Source of the DNA: Tenacibaculum sp. Bg11-29
GTDB taxonomy: Bacteria > Bacteroidota > Bacteroidia > Flavobacteriales > Flavobacteriaceae
DNA: 64,000 nt
Reading direction: 5' to 3'
NCBI RefSeq assembly: GCF_002836595.1
Contig: NZ_PJBB01000003.1
Coordinates: 248,001 to 312,000, forward strand
This document shows, in pieces, positions 7,452 to 15,812 of the stretch. A program made the position numbers and the translations under genes. How positions within the stretch are numbered: position 1 is the stretch's first letter; each line of letters begins with the position of its first letter. Under the pieces are notes generated by a model. It did no database searches. It worked only from the letters and a program-made list of their open reading frames with translations, and was not told where the DNA came from.

Positions 7452-10142
7452 TTAACTAATTGGCAGTGTAAAAACAAATTTTGCTCCTGATTTTATTTCC
7501 TTTGATGCCCATATTTTTCCATTGTGTTTTTCAACGATTTGTTTTGTAATGGCTAATCCTAATCCGCTACCTTCTGGTTTTATTGTATTTTGATGTTGTG
7601 ATTGATAAAATTTATCAAAAATATAATCAATATCCTCTTCTGGAACCCCTTTTCCATTATCACTTACAGAGATCTCTAATAGCTCATCACCTAACTTAGT
7701 CTCAAGTTCAATATACCCTGATTCTGAACCAGAAAATTTAATAGCATTAGAAATTAAATTGTATAAAACCTGAAGAATTCTATCTTCATCATAATGTATC
7801 TTATAACTATTTACATTTTTTACCATTATTTGGATTTCTTTTTTTGCTGCAATAGGCTGTATTCGTTCCACTGCTTTTTTAATAGTTTCTTGAATATCTA
7901 GGAAACTCATATCCAAACTCAACCTTCCTGTTTCTAATTTTTCAAAATCGAGGATGTTATTAATTAGTCGCCCTAGCCTATCTGAATCTTGAAGTATGTT
8001 TGTAAGAAATTGTTTCTTTATCTCTTGGGGCATATCATCTTCCTCATCCATTAAAAGCTCTGTAGCTGCCCTAATTCCAGTAATCGGTGTTTTAAGCTCA
8101 TGAGCTACAGTATCTAAAAATTCATCTTTTTGCTTATCTTTAAGTACCAATTCTTCGTTTGCATCTTTTAATTGCGAAGACAATTCAGATAATTCTCCTG
8201 ATTTTTCAATAAGAATTTTATTACTTACAATATGCTCTTTCGATTCTTCTAATATTCTAAGCACCTCAACAAGACTTATCTCTTCTTCTTTTACAACACT
8301 CGCTATTAATATTTTTGCAGAAGCACTACCTATACTTCCTGTCAAAAGCTTTTCCGAAAAATTAATCAACCTTGCGTCTGCCAGCTGTATATCTTGTGAT
8401 AATTTATACTTAGTGAAAAAAAGTTTTAAAGCTCTTGTTGCTTTTTTTTCTCCCAAAAACCGAACAAGTACATTTTTAATATCTGCCACATAAGCTTCTC
8501 CTTTCCAAACTAGCGCATTATCTTGTAATGCGGAAAAGTTCTTACTGTCTACAAACATTTCAGCATAATTACGCTCCCTATAATTTCCCTTCGAAATAAT
8601 AGAAAACACCAAATACGCTAATAAATTAAATAAAATACTCCAAAAAAAAGCGTGTGCTGGCGGACTTAAAAAATCGATACCAAACAATGCATAAGGCTTA
8701 AGTGCAGCAATATTATTTAATCCATACACTATAAAGTCATCTGTTCCTGTATAAACAGCTAATGTAAATGGGAGTATTAATGTATACACGGTAATGCAAA
8801 AGCCAATAATTACACCAATTATTGCTCCTTTTGATGAGCCTCGATTCCAGAAAAGTCCTATAAAAAAAGAAGGTGCTAGTTGGGCTATAATCACAAAAGA
8901 AATTAAACCTATAGAATACAAGGATAATTCTCTTGAAAAAGAAACATAGAAAAAATACGCTATTATAATAATTGTAAAAATAGAAATACGCCTAATGTTC
9001 TTAATATACTTCTCATTTCGTTCTGTTTGATTTTTAATGAATTTATCTAAAAACCCATAAGGAATAATAAGGTTATTACTCACCATTGTCGACAATGCTA
9101 ATGTCGAAACCACAACCATAGAGATTACTGCAGAAAATCCGCCAAGAAAAACTAGCGTTGCAAGAAAAGAATTGCCTTTTTCCAAAGGAAGTAATAAAGT
9201 ATAATATTCTGCATTTGCAGCCTCTCCAAAGGTTATTTTCCCTGCCCAAGCAATAAAAATAACAAACACATTAAATAGTAACAGATACAATGGAAACAAC
9301 CAAATAGCCTTTTTTAAATATTTTTCTCGATTGTTTTCTAACACAGAAACTTGAAACTGCCTTGGCAATAAAAATATTGACATAAAAGATAATGAAATCA
9401 TAAAAAACCAATTAAAACCATCTTCTAAGCCTGAAAGAGTTGTAAGATCTTTAAAATTAGCTACGTTCACTATTTTATCATAAATAGCTGTTGTGCCATC
9501 GAATAAATAAAAGGTTACATAAAACCCAATAACTAAAAAGAATATTAATTTTAATACAGATTCAAAAGCTACCGCTGCTATTATTCCTGTGTGTTTTTCA
9601 GAAGCATCTGTTTTTTGTGTTCCAAAAAAAGTAGCGAATATCGCTAAAATCAATGCTACATAAAATGTAGAATCATCTAATATATTTATTGAAACATCAC
9701 TTGTTCTCCCTGCCATAATTTCAAACGTTTCAGATACAGCCTTAAGCTGTAAAGAGATATATGGCAATGTTCCTAGAAGACAAACAATAGTAACCAAAGC
9801 GCCTAAAAATCTATTATTTCCGTAACGCAATGAAATAAAATCTGCTATTGATGAAATTTTATTCTGTTTAGAAATTCGTATTACTTTACGTAAAACTAAA
9901 ATCCATAAAGGTGCAGCAATTACAGGCCCCAAATAAATAGGTAAGAAATCAATTCCAGAATTAGCTGCAATACCTATGCTTCCATAATATGTCCAAGCAG
10001 AGCAATAGACTGCTAGTGATAATGTATAAACATACGGGTTGTTTACCCATTTACTTTTCTTCTTTTTTTCTGCAAGAAAAGCAATATAAAATAACACTGC
10101 CAAATACACTACAATGATAATTATAAGTGTAAAATTATTCAT
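7452..10142 (-). CDS. Sodium:solute symporter-histidine kinase fusion (CbrA/CrbS-like)
   Basis: The 896-residue protein begins with a 13-segment SSF transporter domain (about 1-490), followed by a linker with a coiled coil (about 600-660) and a histidine kinase core. The phospho-acceptor histidine lies in DTVAHELKTPITG, with the N box (LISNAIKFSG), G1 (SDNGKGVPEED) and G2 (GSGLGLAI) in order. Such proteins sense or transport a small substrate and control acetate or amino-acid use genes. The regulator gene follows 15 bases downstream and a small membrane protein overlaps its start by 8 bases. Acetate as the sensed signal is inferred from the neighbours. Confidence 0.93.
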   Translation of the reverse strand: MNNFTLIIIIVVYLAVLFYIAFLAEKKKKSKWVNNPYVYTLSLAVYCSAWTYYGSIGIAANSGIDFLPIYLGPVIAAPLWILVLRKVIRISKQNKISSIADFISLRYGNNRFLGALVTIVCLLGTLPYISLQLKAVSETFEIMAGRTSDVSINILDDSTFYVALILAIFATFFGTQKTDASEKHTGIIAAVAFESVLKLIFFLVIGFYVTFYLFDGTTAIYDKIVNVANFKDLTTLSGLEDGFNWFFMISLSFMSIFLLPRQFQVSVLENNREKYLKKAIWLFPLYLLLFNVFVIFIAWAGKITFGEAANAEYYTLLLPLEKGNSFLATLVFLGGFSAVISMVVVSTLALSTMVSNNLIIPYGFLDKFIKNQTERNEKYIKNIRRISIFTIIIIAYFFYVSFSRELSLYSIGLISFVIIAQLAPSFFIGLFWNRGSSKGAIIGVIIGFCITVYTLILPFTLAVYTGTDDFIVYGLNNIAALKPYALFGIDFLSPPAHAFFWSILFNLLAYLVFSIISKGNYRERNYAEMFVDSKNFSALQDNALVWKGEAYVADIKNVLVRFLGEKKATRALKLFFTKYKLSQDIQLADARLINFSEKLLTGSIGSASAKILIASVVKEEEISLVEVLRILEESKEHIVSNKILIEKSGELSELSSQLKDANEELVLKDKQKDEFLDTVAHELKTPITGIRAATELLMDEEDDMPQEIKKQFLTNILQDSDRLGRLINNILDFEKLETGRLSLDMSFLDIQETIKKAVERIQPIAAKKEIQIMVKNVNSYKIHYDEDRILQVLYNLISNAIKFSGSESGYIELETKLGDELLEISVSDNGKGVPEEDIDYIFDKFYQSQHQNTIKPEGSGLGLAITKQIVEKHNGKIWASKEIKSGAKFVFTLPIS

Positions 10143-10329
10143 AGTGTCGTTTTAATACTATTGCTGATATGATAATAGAAAGTAACCAAATAGAAAATAT
10201 AAAAAAATAAAATGTAGGAATTCCAAATATTGCTCCTTCGAAATTAAAAATTAAGACAAAGGGAACATTGAATAGTAAAAACAGTACAATCGAAAGGACG
10301 ATTAGTTTTTGTTCGTGACGTTTCTTCAT
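10135..10329 (-). CDS. Small two-helix membrane protein preceding the symporter-kinase
   Basis: The 64 residues hold two hydrophobic helices (about 9-27 and 36-58) with basic ends. Its stop overlaps the start of the symporter-kinase gene by 8 bases, so the two are probably co-translated. Small two-helix proteins commonly sit beside SSF transporters; this one may be an accessory subunit. I cannot assign it to a named family with certainty. Confidence 0.65.
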   Translation of the reverse strand: MKKRHEQKLIVLSIVLFLLFNVPFVLIFNFEGAIFGIPTFYFFIFSIWLLSIIISAIVLKRHYE

Positions 10330-10378
10330 TAAAATTATACTAGTTGTATATACGTTTATTTGGATGGTAAAAAGTAGT

Positions 10379-10415
10379 GAAAAAAATCAGCATTACAAAA
10401 ATTGTAATGCTGATT
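10379..10415 (-). terminator. Intrinsic terminator after the acetate-type symporter
   Basis: A 14-bp perfect stem (AATCAGCATTACAA, 10385-10398, with 10402-10415), a 3-base loop and a T-run on the minus strand follow the symporter gene. This separates the porin/symporter transcription unit from the sensor-kinase unit. Confidence 0.85.
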
Positions 10416-10491
10416 ACTCTTTAACTAACTAGTTTAAAAATAATGCTCTTATTCTTTTATTTTACTATTTCAGAATAGTAGCGCTTTTCTT

Positions 10492-12198
10492 TTAATGATC
10501 AGAAGCTTCTCCTGCTCCGGAAGGTATTCTAATGTTTTCTACAATTTCTTGAACACTTTCTGGTGGTGCAGGTGTCATTCTTGAGATAACTACAGATATT
10601 ACAAAGTTTACAAACATGGCAACGGTACCAAATCCTTCGGGAGAAATCCCAAACCACCAGCTAGATTTTAAACCAGCTACAGCAGATTTACCTCCATCAA
10701 AAATTCCGAACTTGAACTTTAACATATAAAGTAACATTAAACTTAACCCTATAACCATACCAGCAATAGCACCTTCTTTATTCATACGTTTATCAAATAT
10801 ACCCAGTACAATGGCAGGAAAAAAGGAGGCAGCCGCGAGACCAAAGGCCAAGGCGACGACGGCGGCGACAAATCCTGGTGGATTTATACCGAAGTACCCA
10901 GCAATTACAACTGCTACAGCTGCTGCTAAACGTGCAGCAACAAGCTCCCCTTTTTCACTAATTTTTGGCATTAATATTTTCTTAAATAAATCATGAGAAA
11001 TTGAAGATGCAATTACTAATAGCAATCCTGCTGCTGTAGATAATGCAGCTGCTAAACCACCAGCACCTACCAGCGCGATTACCCAATTAGGTAGTTTTGC
11101 TATTTCTGGATTTGCGAGCACCATAATGTCTCGATCTATTGTTAATTCATTCGTTACTTTATCAGCAACATATTGAACTACACCATCATTATTTTTATCT
11201 TCAAAACCTAATAATCCTGTCTTTTCCCAATTACCAAACCATTCTGGTAATTCTTCATATTTTTCATTACTTACCGTTTCTATAAGATTTACTCTTGCAA
11301 ATACTGCTACCGCCGGAACCGTTGTATACATTATTGCAATAAAAAGTAAAGCCCAACCAGCAGATTTTCGTGCATCTTTAACTTTAGGTACCGTAAAAAA
11401 ACGAACAATAACGTGAGGTAACCCAGCTGTACCTGCCATTAAAGCTAATGTTATCGCAAAGACGTCTATCATCGATTTGCTTCCTGTAGTATATTCACTA
11501 AACCCAAGTTCGGCATGTAAACTATCCAACTTATCTAATAAATAAACTCCATCTTCTCCTGCCCCTCCAAATCCTATTTGAGGTATAAGACTTCCTGTCA
11601 TTTCAAACGAAATATAAATAGCAGGTACCATAAAAGCAAAAATAAGTACACAGTATTGTGCTACTTGTGTGTAGGTAATTCCTTTCATACCTCCCAATAC
11701 AGCATAAAAAAGTACGATTGTCATACCAATATAAACACCTGTTTCAATATCTACTTCTAAATAACGAGAGAATACAATTCCTACCCCTCTCATTTGACCA
11801 GCTACATATGTAAATGATACAATTAGGGCAGCAATTACAGCAACAATACGTGCTACATTAGAATAGTACCTATCTCCAATAAAATCGGGCACTGTAAATT
11901 TTCCAAATTTCCTTAAATACGGTGCGAGTAACAATGCCAAAAGCACATATCCTCCTGTCCATCCCATTAAGTACACAGAGCCATCGTAGCCTCCAAAGGA
12001 TACAATACCTGCTAGTGATATAAATGATGCTGCAGACATCCAATCGGCAGCAGTTGCCATACCGTTAACAATGGGGTGTACGCCACCACCTGCTACATAA
12101 AATTCTTTTGATGATCCTGCTCTGGCCCAAATTGCAATTCCAATATAAAGTGCAAAAGTGATTCCTACGAGTATCCAGGTCCAAGTTAATAGTCCCAT
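10492..12198 (-). CDS. Sodium:solute symporter, acetate permease type (VC_2705-like)
   Basis: The 568-residue protein has about 13 membrane segments and SSF signatures, including the N-terminal GWTGGYVLLALLLAPYLRKFG region and the conserved glycine-rich loops around GAGGLAAALSTAAGLLL. An inserted hydrophilic loop near residues 290-350 is normal for this subfamily. It follows the DUF4212 gene by 28 bases, the usual pairing for this symporter class. Together with acs nearby it probably imports acetate or another short carboxylate with sodium. It ends in a well-formed terminator. Confidence 0.92.
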   Translation of the reverse strand: MGLLTWTWILVGITFALYIGIAIWARAGSSKEFYVAGGGVHPIVNGMATAADWMSAASFISLAGIVSFGGYDGSVYLMGWTGGYVLLALLLAPYLRKFGKFTVPDFIGDRYYSNVARIVAVIAALIVSFTYVAGQMRGVGIVFSRYLEVDIETGVYIGMTIVLFYAVLGGMKGITYTQVAQYCVLIFAFMVPAIYISFEMTGSLIPQIGFGGAGEDGVYLLDKLDSLHAELGFSEYTTGSKSMIDVFAITLALMAGTAGLPHVIVRFFTVPKVKDARKSAGWALLFIAIMYTTVPAVAVFARVNLIETVSNEKYEELPEWFGNWEKTGLLGFEDKNNDGVVQYVADKVTNELTIDRDIMVLANPEIAKLPNWVIALVGAGGLAAALSTAAGLLLVIASSISHDLFKKILMPKISEKGELVAARLAAAVAVVIAGYFGINPPGFVAAVVALAFGLAAASFFPAIVLGIFDKRMNKEGAIAGMVIGLSLMLLYMLKFKFGIFDGGKSAVAGLKSSWWFGISPEGFGTVAMFVNFVISVVISRMTPAPPESVQEIVENIRIPSGAGEASDH

Positions 12199-12225
12199 AA
12201 TATATTTGTTTAGTTTATTGTTAGT

Positions 12226-12486
12226 TTATTCGTCAACTCCATATTTTTTATCCAACTTATTCATCAATCTTATATAGACGAATATGAGCACAACAAATAC
12301 ATAAATAGACCCTTGTTGCGCAAACCAGAATCCTAATTTAAACCCTCCTATTTTAATAGTGTTTAACTGATCAACTAGCAATATTCCAAATCCGAAGGAA
12401 ACCACAAACCAGATAGCTAATAAAATGGCTAAGTATTTTAAGTTTTCCTTCCAGTACGCTGTTGCGTTATTTTGTTTTTCAGACAT
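12226..12486 (-). CDS. DUF4212 symporter small subunit
   Basis: The 86 residues match the DUF4212 family closely, with the signature WFVVSFGFGILLVD, LGFWFAQQGSIYVFVVL and the terminal LDKKYGVDE. Two membrane helices are present. Members are encoded directly before SSF symporters of the VC_2705 type and are thought to be their small subunit. The gene lies 28 bases before the symporter and 12 bases after the porin. Confidence 0.95.
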   Translation of the reverse strand: MSEKQNNATAYWKENLKYLAILLAIWFVVSFGFGILLVDQLNTIKIGGFKLGFWFAQQGSIYVFVVLIFVYIRLMNKLDKKYGVDE

Positions 12487-12497
12487 AGTTTTATATT

Positions 12498-13745
12498 TTA
12501 TAAATAAATCATCGCTTGAAGCGATATGATATTAGAATCTGCTACTCCAAATTTTTGTTTTTTATATTCTAATGTTAATTTTGAATTATGACCACTCATA
12601 TAAGCATTTACACCAATACCTAGCGTACTTCTATTATCGCTTATAGCATCATAACTATGTGTTCCATAACTTAAATAAGGCTGATATCTAGTTTTACTTT
12701 TATCTCCTTTAAAAACATATCCTACGTGACCATATACCATACTTCCTGTTCCGTAAGCACTAAATAAATAATCTTTCCCGTAATTACTTGATTGAAACAT
12801 CGCATATGCTGTTAAAGCACTACCATTTTCACCAATTGGTGTATCGTAAAATGCATCTACCGCAAAAATTGTAACATCTTCTCCTACGATGTTAGGAGCG
12901 ACAATTGTTCCGTTGTCTATAACGGATCCTTTTGGATGCAGAAAGAAACCTGCTCCAATATTAAAAACTTTTTTCCCTCCTAAGTAGGTTCCTACTTTAT
13001 ATGGCAAAAAATTTGATTCTTGATCAAAGAATTGATAATCGAAATAACCTGCATAAGACCTACCAGCTTCTTTAGATCCTAAAGTAGCACGACCATTATA
13101 AACAGCATTTCCACCCGCTTCTGCAGCTCTATTATCTAAAGATGAGACTGAAGCATCATTTATTGCAACACGGTATTGAAGGCGTTTAAATTTTCCTTTC
13201 ACAAAAATACCTAAGTGTCGTGCGAACTGATCAGACAATCCTATAGTAGCCCAAGCTTGACGGTGGTTATCTAAGGTCATCATATTTAGTGTACTCTGAT
13301 TATTCAAACGAGAGATACCATTAAAATAATGCAAACCAGCTCCTACAGCATGATTATCTCCTAGATTATATTGTCCCCATACATCATGAAAAAACAATTG
13401 TGATCCATCTCCTTTTCCTGTTGGACTTAGCGAAGAACTTGTTAAACTGTTAAGTCCAAAATGCGTTAAAATTAAAAAGTCTTTATTAATCTGTGCAAAC
13501 ATTAAAATACGAGCACGTCGCAAATTAAAACTTAACGAGCTATTTTCATTTCCGTTTGCATCAAAAGTATCATCTGTATTATAGTTCGCTTGTACTTGTG
13601 CCCAGGAAATGACTCGAAGATATTTTGAGCCGTCCTCATTGAATTTGACTTTAAGACCTCCTGTATAATCAGGAGACCCTTGGGCATTAATAAACTGAAA
13701 GGACAAAAGAAATAGTCCCATCACTAAAAGGGTTTGATTTTTCAT
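12498..13745 (-). CDS. Outer-membrane porin of the acetate locus
   Basis: The 415 residues begin with a Sec signal peptide (cleavage after FINAQ) and continue as a beta-barrel with the pattern of porins in the phosphate-selective O/P group (YLRVISWAQVQANYN, LRRARILMFAQINKDF). It ends in a strand closing with SLQAMIYL. As first gene of the porin-DUF4212-symporter operon it probably passes the substrate of the symporter across the outer membrane. A long inverted repeat lies directly before its start codon. Confidence 0.85.
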   Translation of the reverse strand: MKNQTLLVMGLFLLSFQFINAQGSPDYTGGLKVKFNEDGSKYLRVISWAQVQANYNTDDTFDANGNENSSLSFNLRRARILMFAQINKDFLILTHFGLNSLTSSSLSPTGKGDGSQLFFHDVWGQYNLGDNHAVGAGLHYFNGISRLNNQSTLNMMTLDNHRQAWATIGLSDQFARHLGIFVKGKFKRLQYRVAINDASVSSLDNRAAEAGGNAVYNGRATLGSKEAGRSYAGYFDYQFFDQESNFLPYKVGTYLGGKKVFNIGAGFFLHPKGSVIDNGTIVAPNIVGEDVTIFAVDAFYDTPIGENGSALTAYAMFQSSNYGKDYLFSAYGTGSMVYGHVGYVFKGDKSKTRYQPYLSYGTHSYDAISDNRSTLGIGVNAYMSGHNSKLTLEYKKQKFGVADSNIISLQAMIYL

Positions 13746-13747
13746 TA

Positions 13748-13807
13748 GTTTTTAAGAGTTTGGTTAATCAATATTAGTTTTGTGTGCACCACTAAACTCT
13801 TAAAAAC
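13748..13807 (-). promoter_or_regulatory. Inverted repeat in the porin leader, next to the start codon
   Basis: GTTTTTAAGAGTTT (13748-13761) and its exact reverse complement (13794-13807) flank 32 bases. The proximal arm ends 2 bases from the porin ATG, so in mRNA the hairpin would cover the ribosome-binding region. A TATATTGG sequence on the minus strand at 13832-13825 (one mismatch to TAnnTTTG) could be the -7 element, which would place the whole hairpin in the transcript. It could instead be a DNA operator. Confidence 0.5.
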
Positions 13808-13828
13808 AATCTGTTAATAAAAAACCAA

Positions 13829-13853
13829 TATACTTATCTGTTAAATAAGTATA
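13829..13853 (-). terminator. Hairpin after the zinc-ribbon/HTH gene
   Basis: TATACTTAT (13829-13837) pairs with ATAAGTATA (13845-13853) around 7 bases, immediately after the stop codon at 13855. The overlapping 12-base palindrome TAAGTATACTTA lies at 13846-13857. No strong T-run follows on the minus strand, so a termination role is only likely, and an operator for the porin promoter is possible. Confidence 0.45.
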
Positions 13854-13854
13854 C

Positions 13855-14274
13855 TTAATCTTTAAAACGCTCCCATTTAATAAGCATAAATTTATCTCCT
13901 AACTCAGTAACAATTACACCTGCGCCCTTAATATTTTCGGAATTTTTAAAATAATAACCAAGCTCAGCAGCATTTAAAATTTTATACGTTGGGTGATAAT
14001 TAGCACTATTGGGACGTTTGATATTATATTTCTTTACCCAGTTCATAACGCTTACATGAGAAATTCCTAAAATACGTTCGATTTCACGGTAAGTTAAACC
14101 CTCTAAATACAATTGAAGTGATTTGTTTACATAATAGTCGTCAATCTTCTTACCTATCTTATTTACAGTAAAGAAATAATTGCATTTTTTACACTTATAA
14201 CGCTGTCTATCATTAACAATTCCGCTTTTAATTTTATGATCAGAATTACAATTTGGACAAACATCTATTTTCAT
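13855..14274 (-). CDS. Zinc-ribbon/HTH protein derived from an IS1-type transposase (probable regulator)
   Basis: The 139 residues start with a zinc ribbon (Cys6, Cys9, Cys28, Cys31), followed by a helix-turn-helix (TYREIERILGISHVSVMNWVKKY, about 59-81). This is the N-terminal layout of IS1-family InsA/transposase proteins. The remaining 45 residues form a short unknown domain (GAGVIVTELGDKFMLIKWERF), with no DDE catalytic region and no inverted repeats flanking the gene. It is therefore likely a domesticated DNA-binding protein. It sits immediately upstream of the porin/symporter operon and may regulate it. Confidence 0.8.
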   Translation of the reverse strand: MKIDVCPNCNSDHKIKSGIVNDRQRYKCKKCNYFFTVNKIGKKIDDYYVNKSLQLYLEGLTYREIERILGISHVSVMNWVKKYNIKRPNSANYHPTYKILNAAELGYYFKNSENIKGAGVIVTELGDKFMLIKWERFKD

Positions 14275-14608
14275 ATATACTAAATTAGCATAAATATATC
14301 AATTTAGCAATGTTTTTTTTATTAAAAAACGAATAAAACAACATAATCATCATGAAAAATACGTTAAAAAACTAAATTTCATAAAAAACCAACCATTTCA
14401 TTAAACATTTCAACATTACTAAAAAAACAAGTAGATATCACATAGGTACTTTAGACAATTCTAAATTTAAATAACACCCCACTACTGACATAAGGCTGTC
14501 ACTTACCTTATTTACTTTTGCTTTAAATAATCCTACAAACAAAACACTATACAATGTATATATTTGATTTTAGGTATTGAAATAAACGAGATTTAGAAAA
14601 AAATATTT
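14275..14608. other. Divergent intergenic region between the HTH gene and alkC
   Basis: No gene is seen in these 334 bases. On the minus strand TATATTTA (14298-14291) is a one-mismatch -7 element, 17 bases from the HTH gene start. On the plus strand a perfect -7 element precedes alkC and is listed separately. The rest is very A-rich with no strong hairpin. Confidence 0.5.
14559..14566 (+). promoter_or_regulatory. -7 promoter element of the alkC gene
   Basis: TATATTTG matches TAnnTTTG perfectly and lies 42 bases before the ATG. No good TTTG -33 element is found at normal spacing. Confidence 0.55.
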
Positions 14609-15715
14609 ATGTCAGAATTATTTAAGAACATTTACAATGAAACATTCTTTAGTCGATTTACCACCTCTATTACAGCGGTTATTCCTGATTTTGATTCCAA
14701 ATATTTTTTGAAAGAGGTTTACAATAATGAATGGGAAAGCAAAGAGCTAAAGCAACGAATGAGACATATTACGCATGTGCTCAAAAATAATTTAACAAAC
14801 GATTTTAAAGATAATGTTGAAATCATACTAAAACTTATTCCTGCATTAGAAAAAAATGGTTTTAAACCAAATAACTTAGAATTCATATTCTTTCCTGATT
14901 TCATAGAGATTTATGGAATAGATGATTTTGATACTTCCGTTAATGCTTTTGAAGTTATTACTCAGTTTGTAAGTTGTGAATTTGCGGTTAGACCTTTTAT
15001 TATTCACTACCCTAAAACAATGCTACAACAGATGCTTGATTGGTCTAACCACAAACAATCTATGGTTAGGCGACTTGCCACAGAAGGCTGTAGACCAAGA
15101 CTTCCATGGGCAATGGCAATTCCGTTTTTAAAAGAAAATCCAGAACCGATAATTCCTATTCTTGAAAACTTAAAGAATGATGTTTCAGAAAATGTTAGAA
15201 GAAGTGTTGCAAATAACCTAAATGATATTTCAAAAGACAATCCTACAATAGTAATTTACCTTGTTAAAAAATGGAAAAACACAACAAAAGAATCAGTTTC
15301 TTTGACTAAACACGCCTGTAGAACTCTTTTAAAACAAGGTAATTTAGAAGTAATGGAATTATTTGGTTTTGGAGATATTGATAAAATAAAAATAACCGAT
15401 TTTAAAATTACTACGCCAATAGTTTCCATTGGTGGTGCTTTAGAATTTTTATTCAATATTGAAAACATCAATAATACAGCATCAAAAATAAGATTAGAAT
15501 ATGGTCTTTATTATCAAAAGGCTAATAGCTCTCTTTCAAAAAAAGTATTTAAAATAAGCGAAAAAGAATATTCAGGAAATTCAACAACAATTGTTCGGCG
15601 AAAACAATCTTTTAAAGTAATTACTACTCGAAAATTTCACATTGGTAAGCATCAGTTATCTATTATTATAAATGGAGTAGAATTTGAGAAAATAGATTTT
15701 GAGTTGACTGCATAA
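14609..15715 (+). CDS. alkC: DNA alkylation repair glycosylase, AlkC type
   Basis: The 368 residues form HEAT-like repeats (about 1-245) and a C-terminal Ig-like beta domain (about 255-368), the architecture known for AlkC. The motif HKQSMVRRLATEGCRPRLPWA is characteristic of the AlkC/AlkD superfamily and contains the tryptophan/arginine-rich DNA-facing surface. AlkC enzymes remove 3-methyladenine and 3-methylcytosine from DNA without base flipping. The gene stands alone with its own -7 element. Its stop codon lies inside a repeated terminator block shared with the tRNA-fMet locus at 24 kb. Confidence 0.9.
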   Translation: MSELFKNIYNETFFSRFTTSITAVIPDFDSKYFLKEVYNNEWESKELKQRMRHITHVLKNNLTNDFKDNVEIILKLIPALEKNGFKPNNLEFIFFPDFIEIYGIDDFDTSVNAFEVITQFVSCEFAVRPFIIHYPKTMLQQMLDWSNHKQSMVRRLATEGCRPRLPWAMAIPFLKENPEPIIPILENLKNDVSENVRRSVANNLNDISKDNPTIVIYLVKKWKNTTKESVSLTKHACRTLLKQGNLEVMELFGFGDIDKIKITDFKITTPIVSIGGALEFLFNIENINNTASKIRLEYGLYYQKANSSLSKKVFKISEKEYSGNSTTIVRRKQSFKVITTRKFHIGKHQLSIIINGVEFEKIDFELTA

Positions 15716-15746
15716 AAAAGCTTCACATTTCTGTGAAGCTTTTTTT
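15714..15746 (+). terminator. Intrinsic terminator after alkC, copy of the tRNA-fMet terminator
   Basis: AGCTTCACA (15719-15727) pairs with TGTGAAGCT (15732-15740) across the loop TTTC, with A-run and T-run flanks. From 15710 to 15742 it is the same sequence as 24032-24065 except for one extra A there. Confidence 0.9.
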
Positions 15747-15810
15747 AGTAATTTAAACAGATACCAAACCCATAACCTTCGTTCGAGTTATGAATACCCT
15801 ATAGTTCTAC
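15747..15810 (-). pseudogene. Probable decayed tRNA-fMet relic
   Basis: Read on the minus strand, this stretch aligns with the anticodon and T arms of tRNA-fMet: TCATAACTCGAACGAAGGT against TCATAACCCGAAGGT, then GGTTTG against GGTTCG, and TCTGTT against TCCAGTT. The acceptor stem and D arm are lost. It follows the same terminator hairpin that follows the intact tRNA copy at 24 kb, in the same relative position and orientation. The match is by eye only. Confidence 0.45.
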
Positions 15811-15812
15811 AT

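Noticed and set aside
10811..10996. Alanine-rich plus-strand frame inside the symporter gene
   Set aside because: It is a shadow of the conserved symporter on the minus strand, caused by GC-richer codons in the transporter helices.
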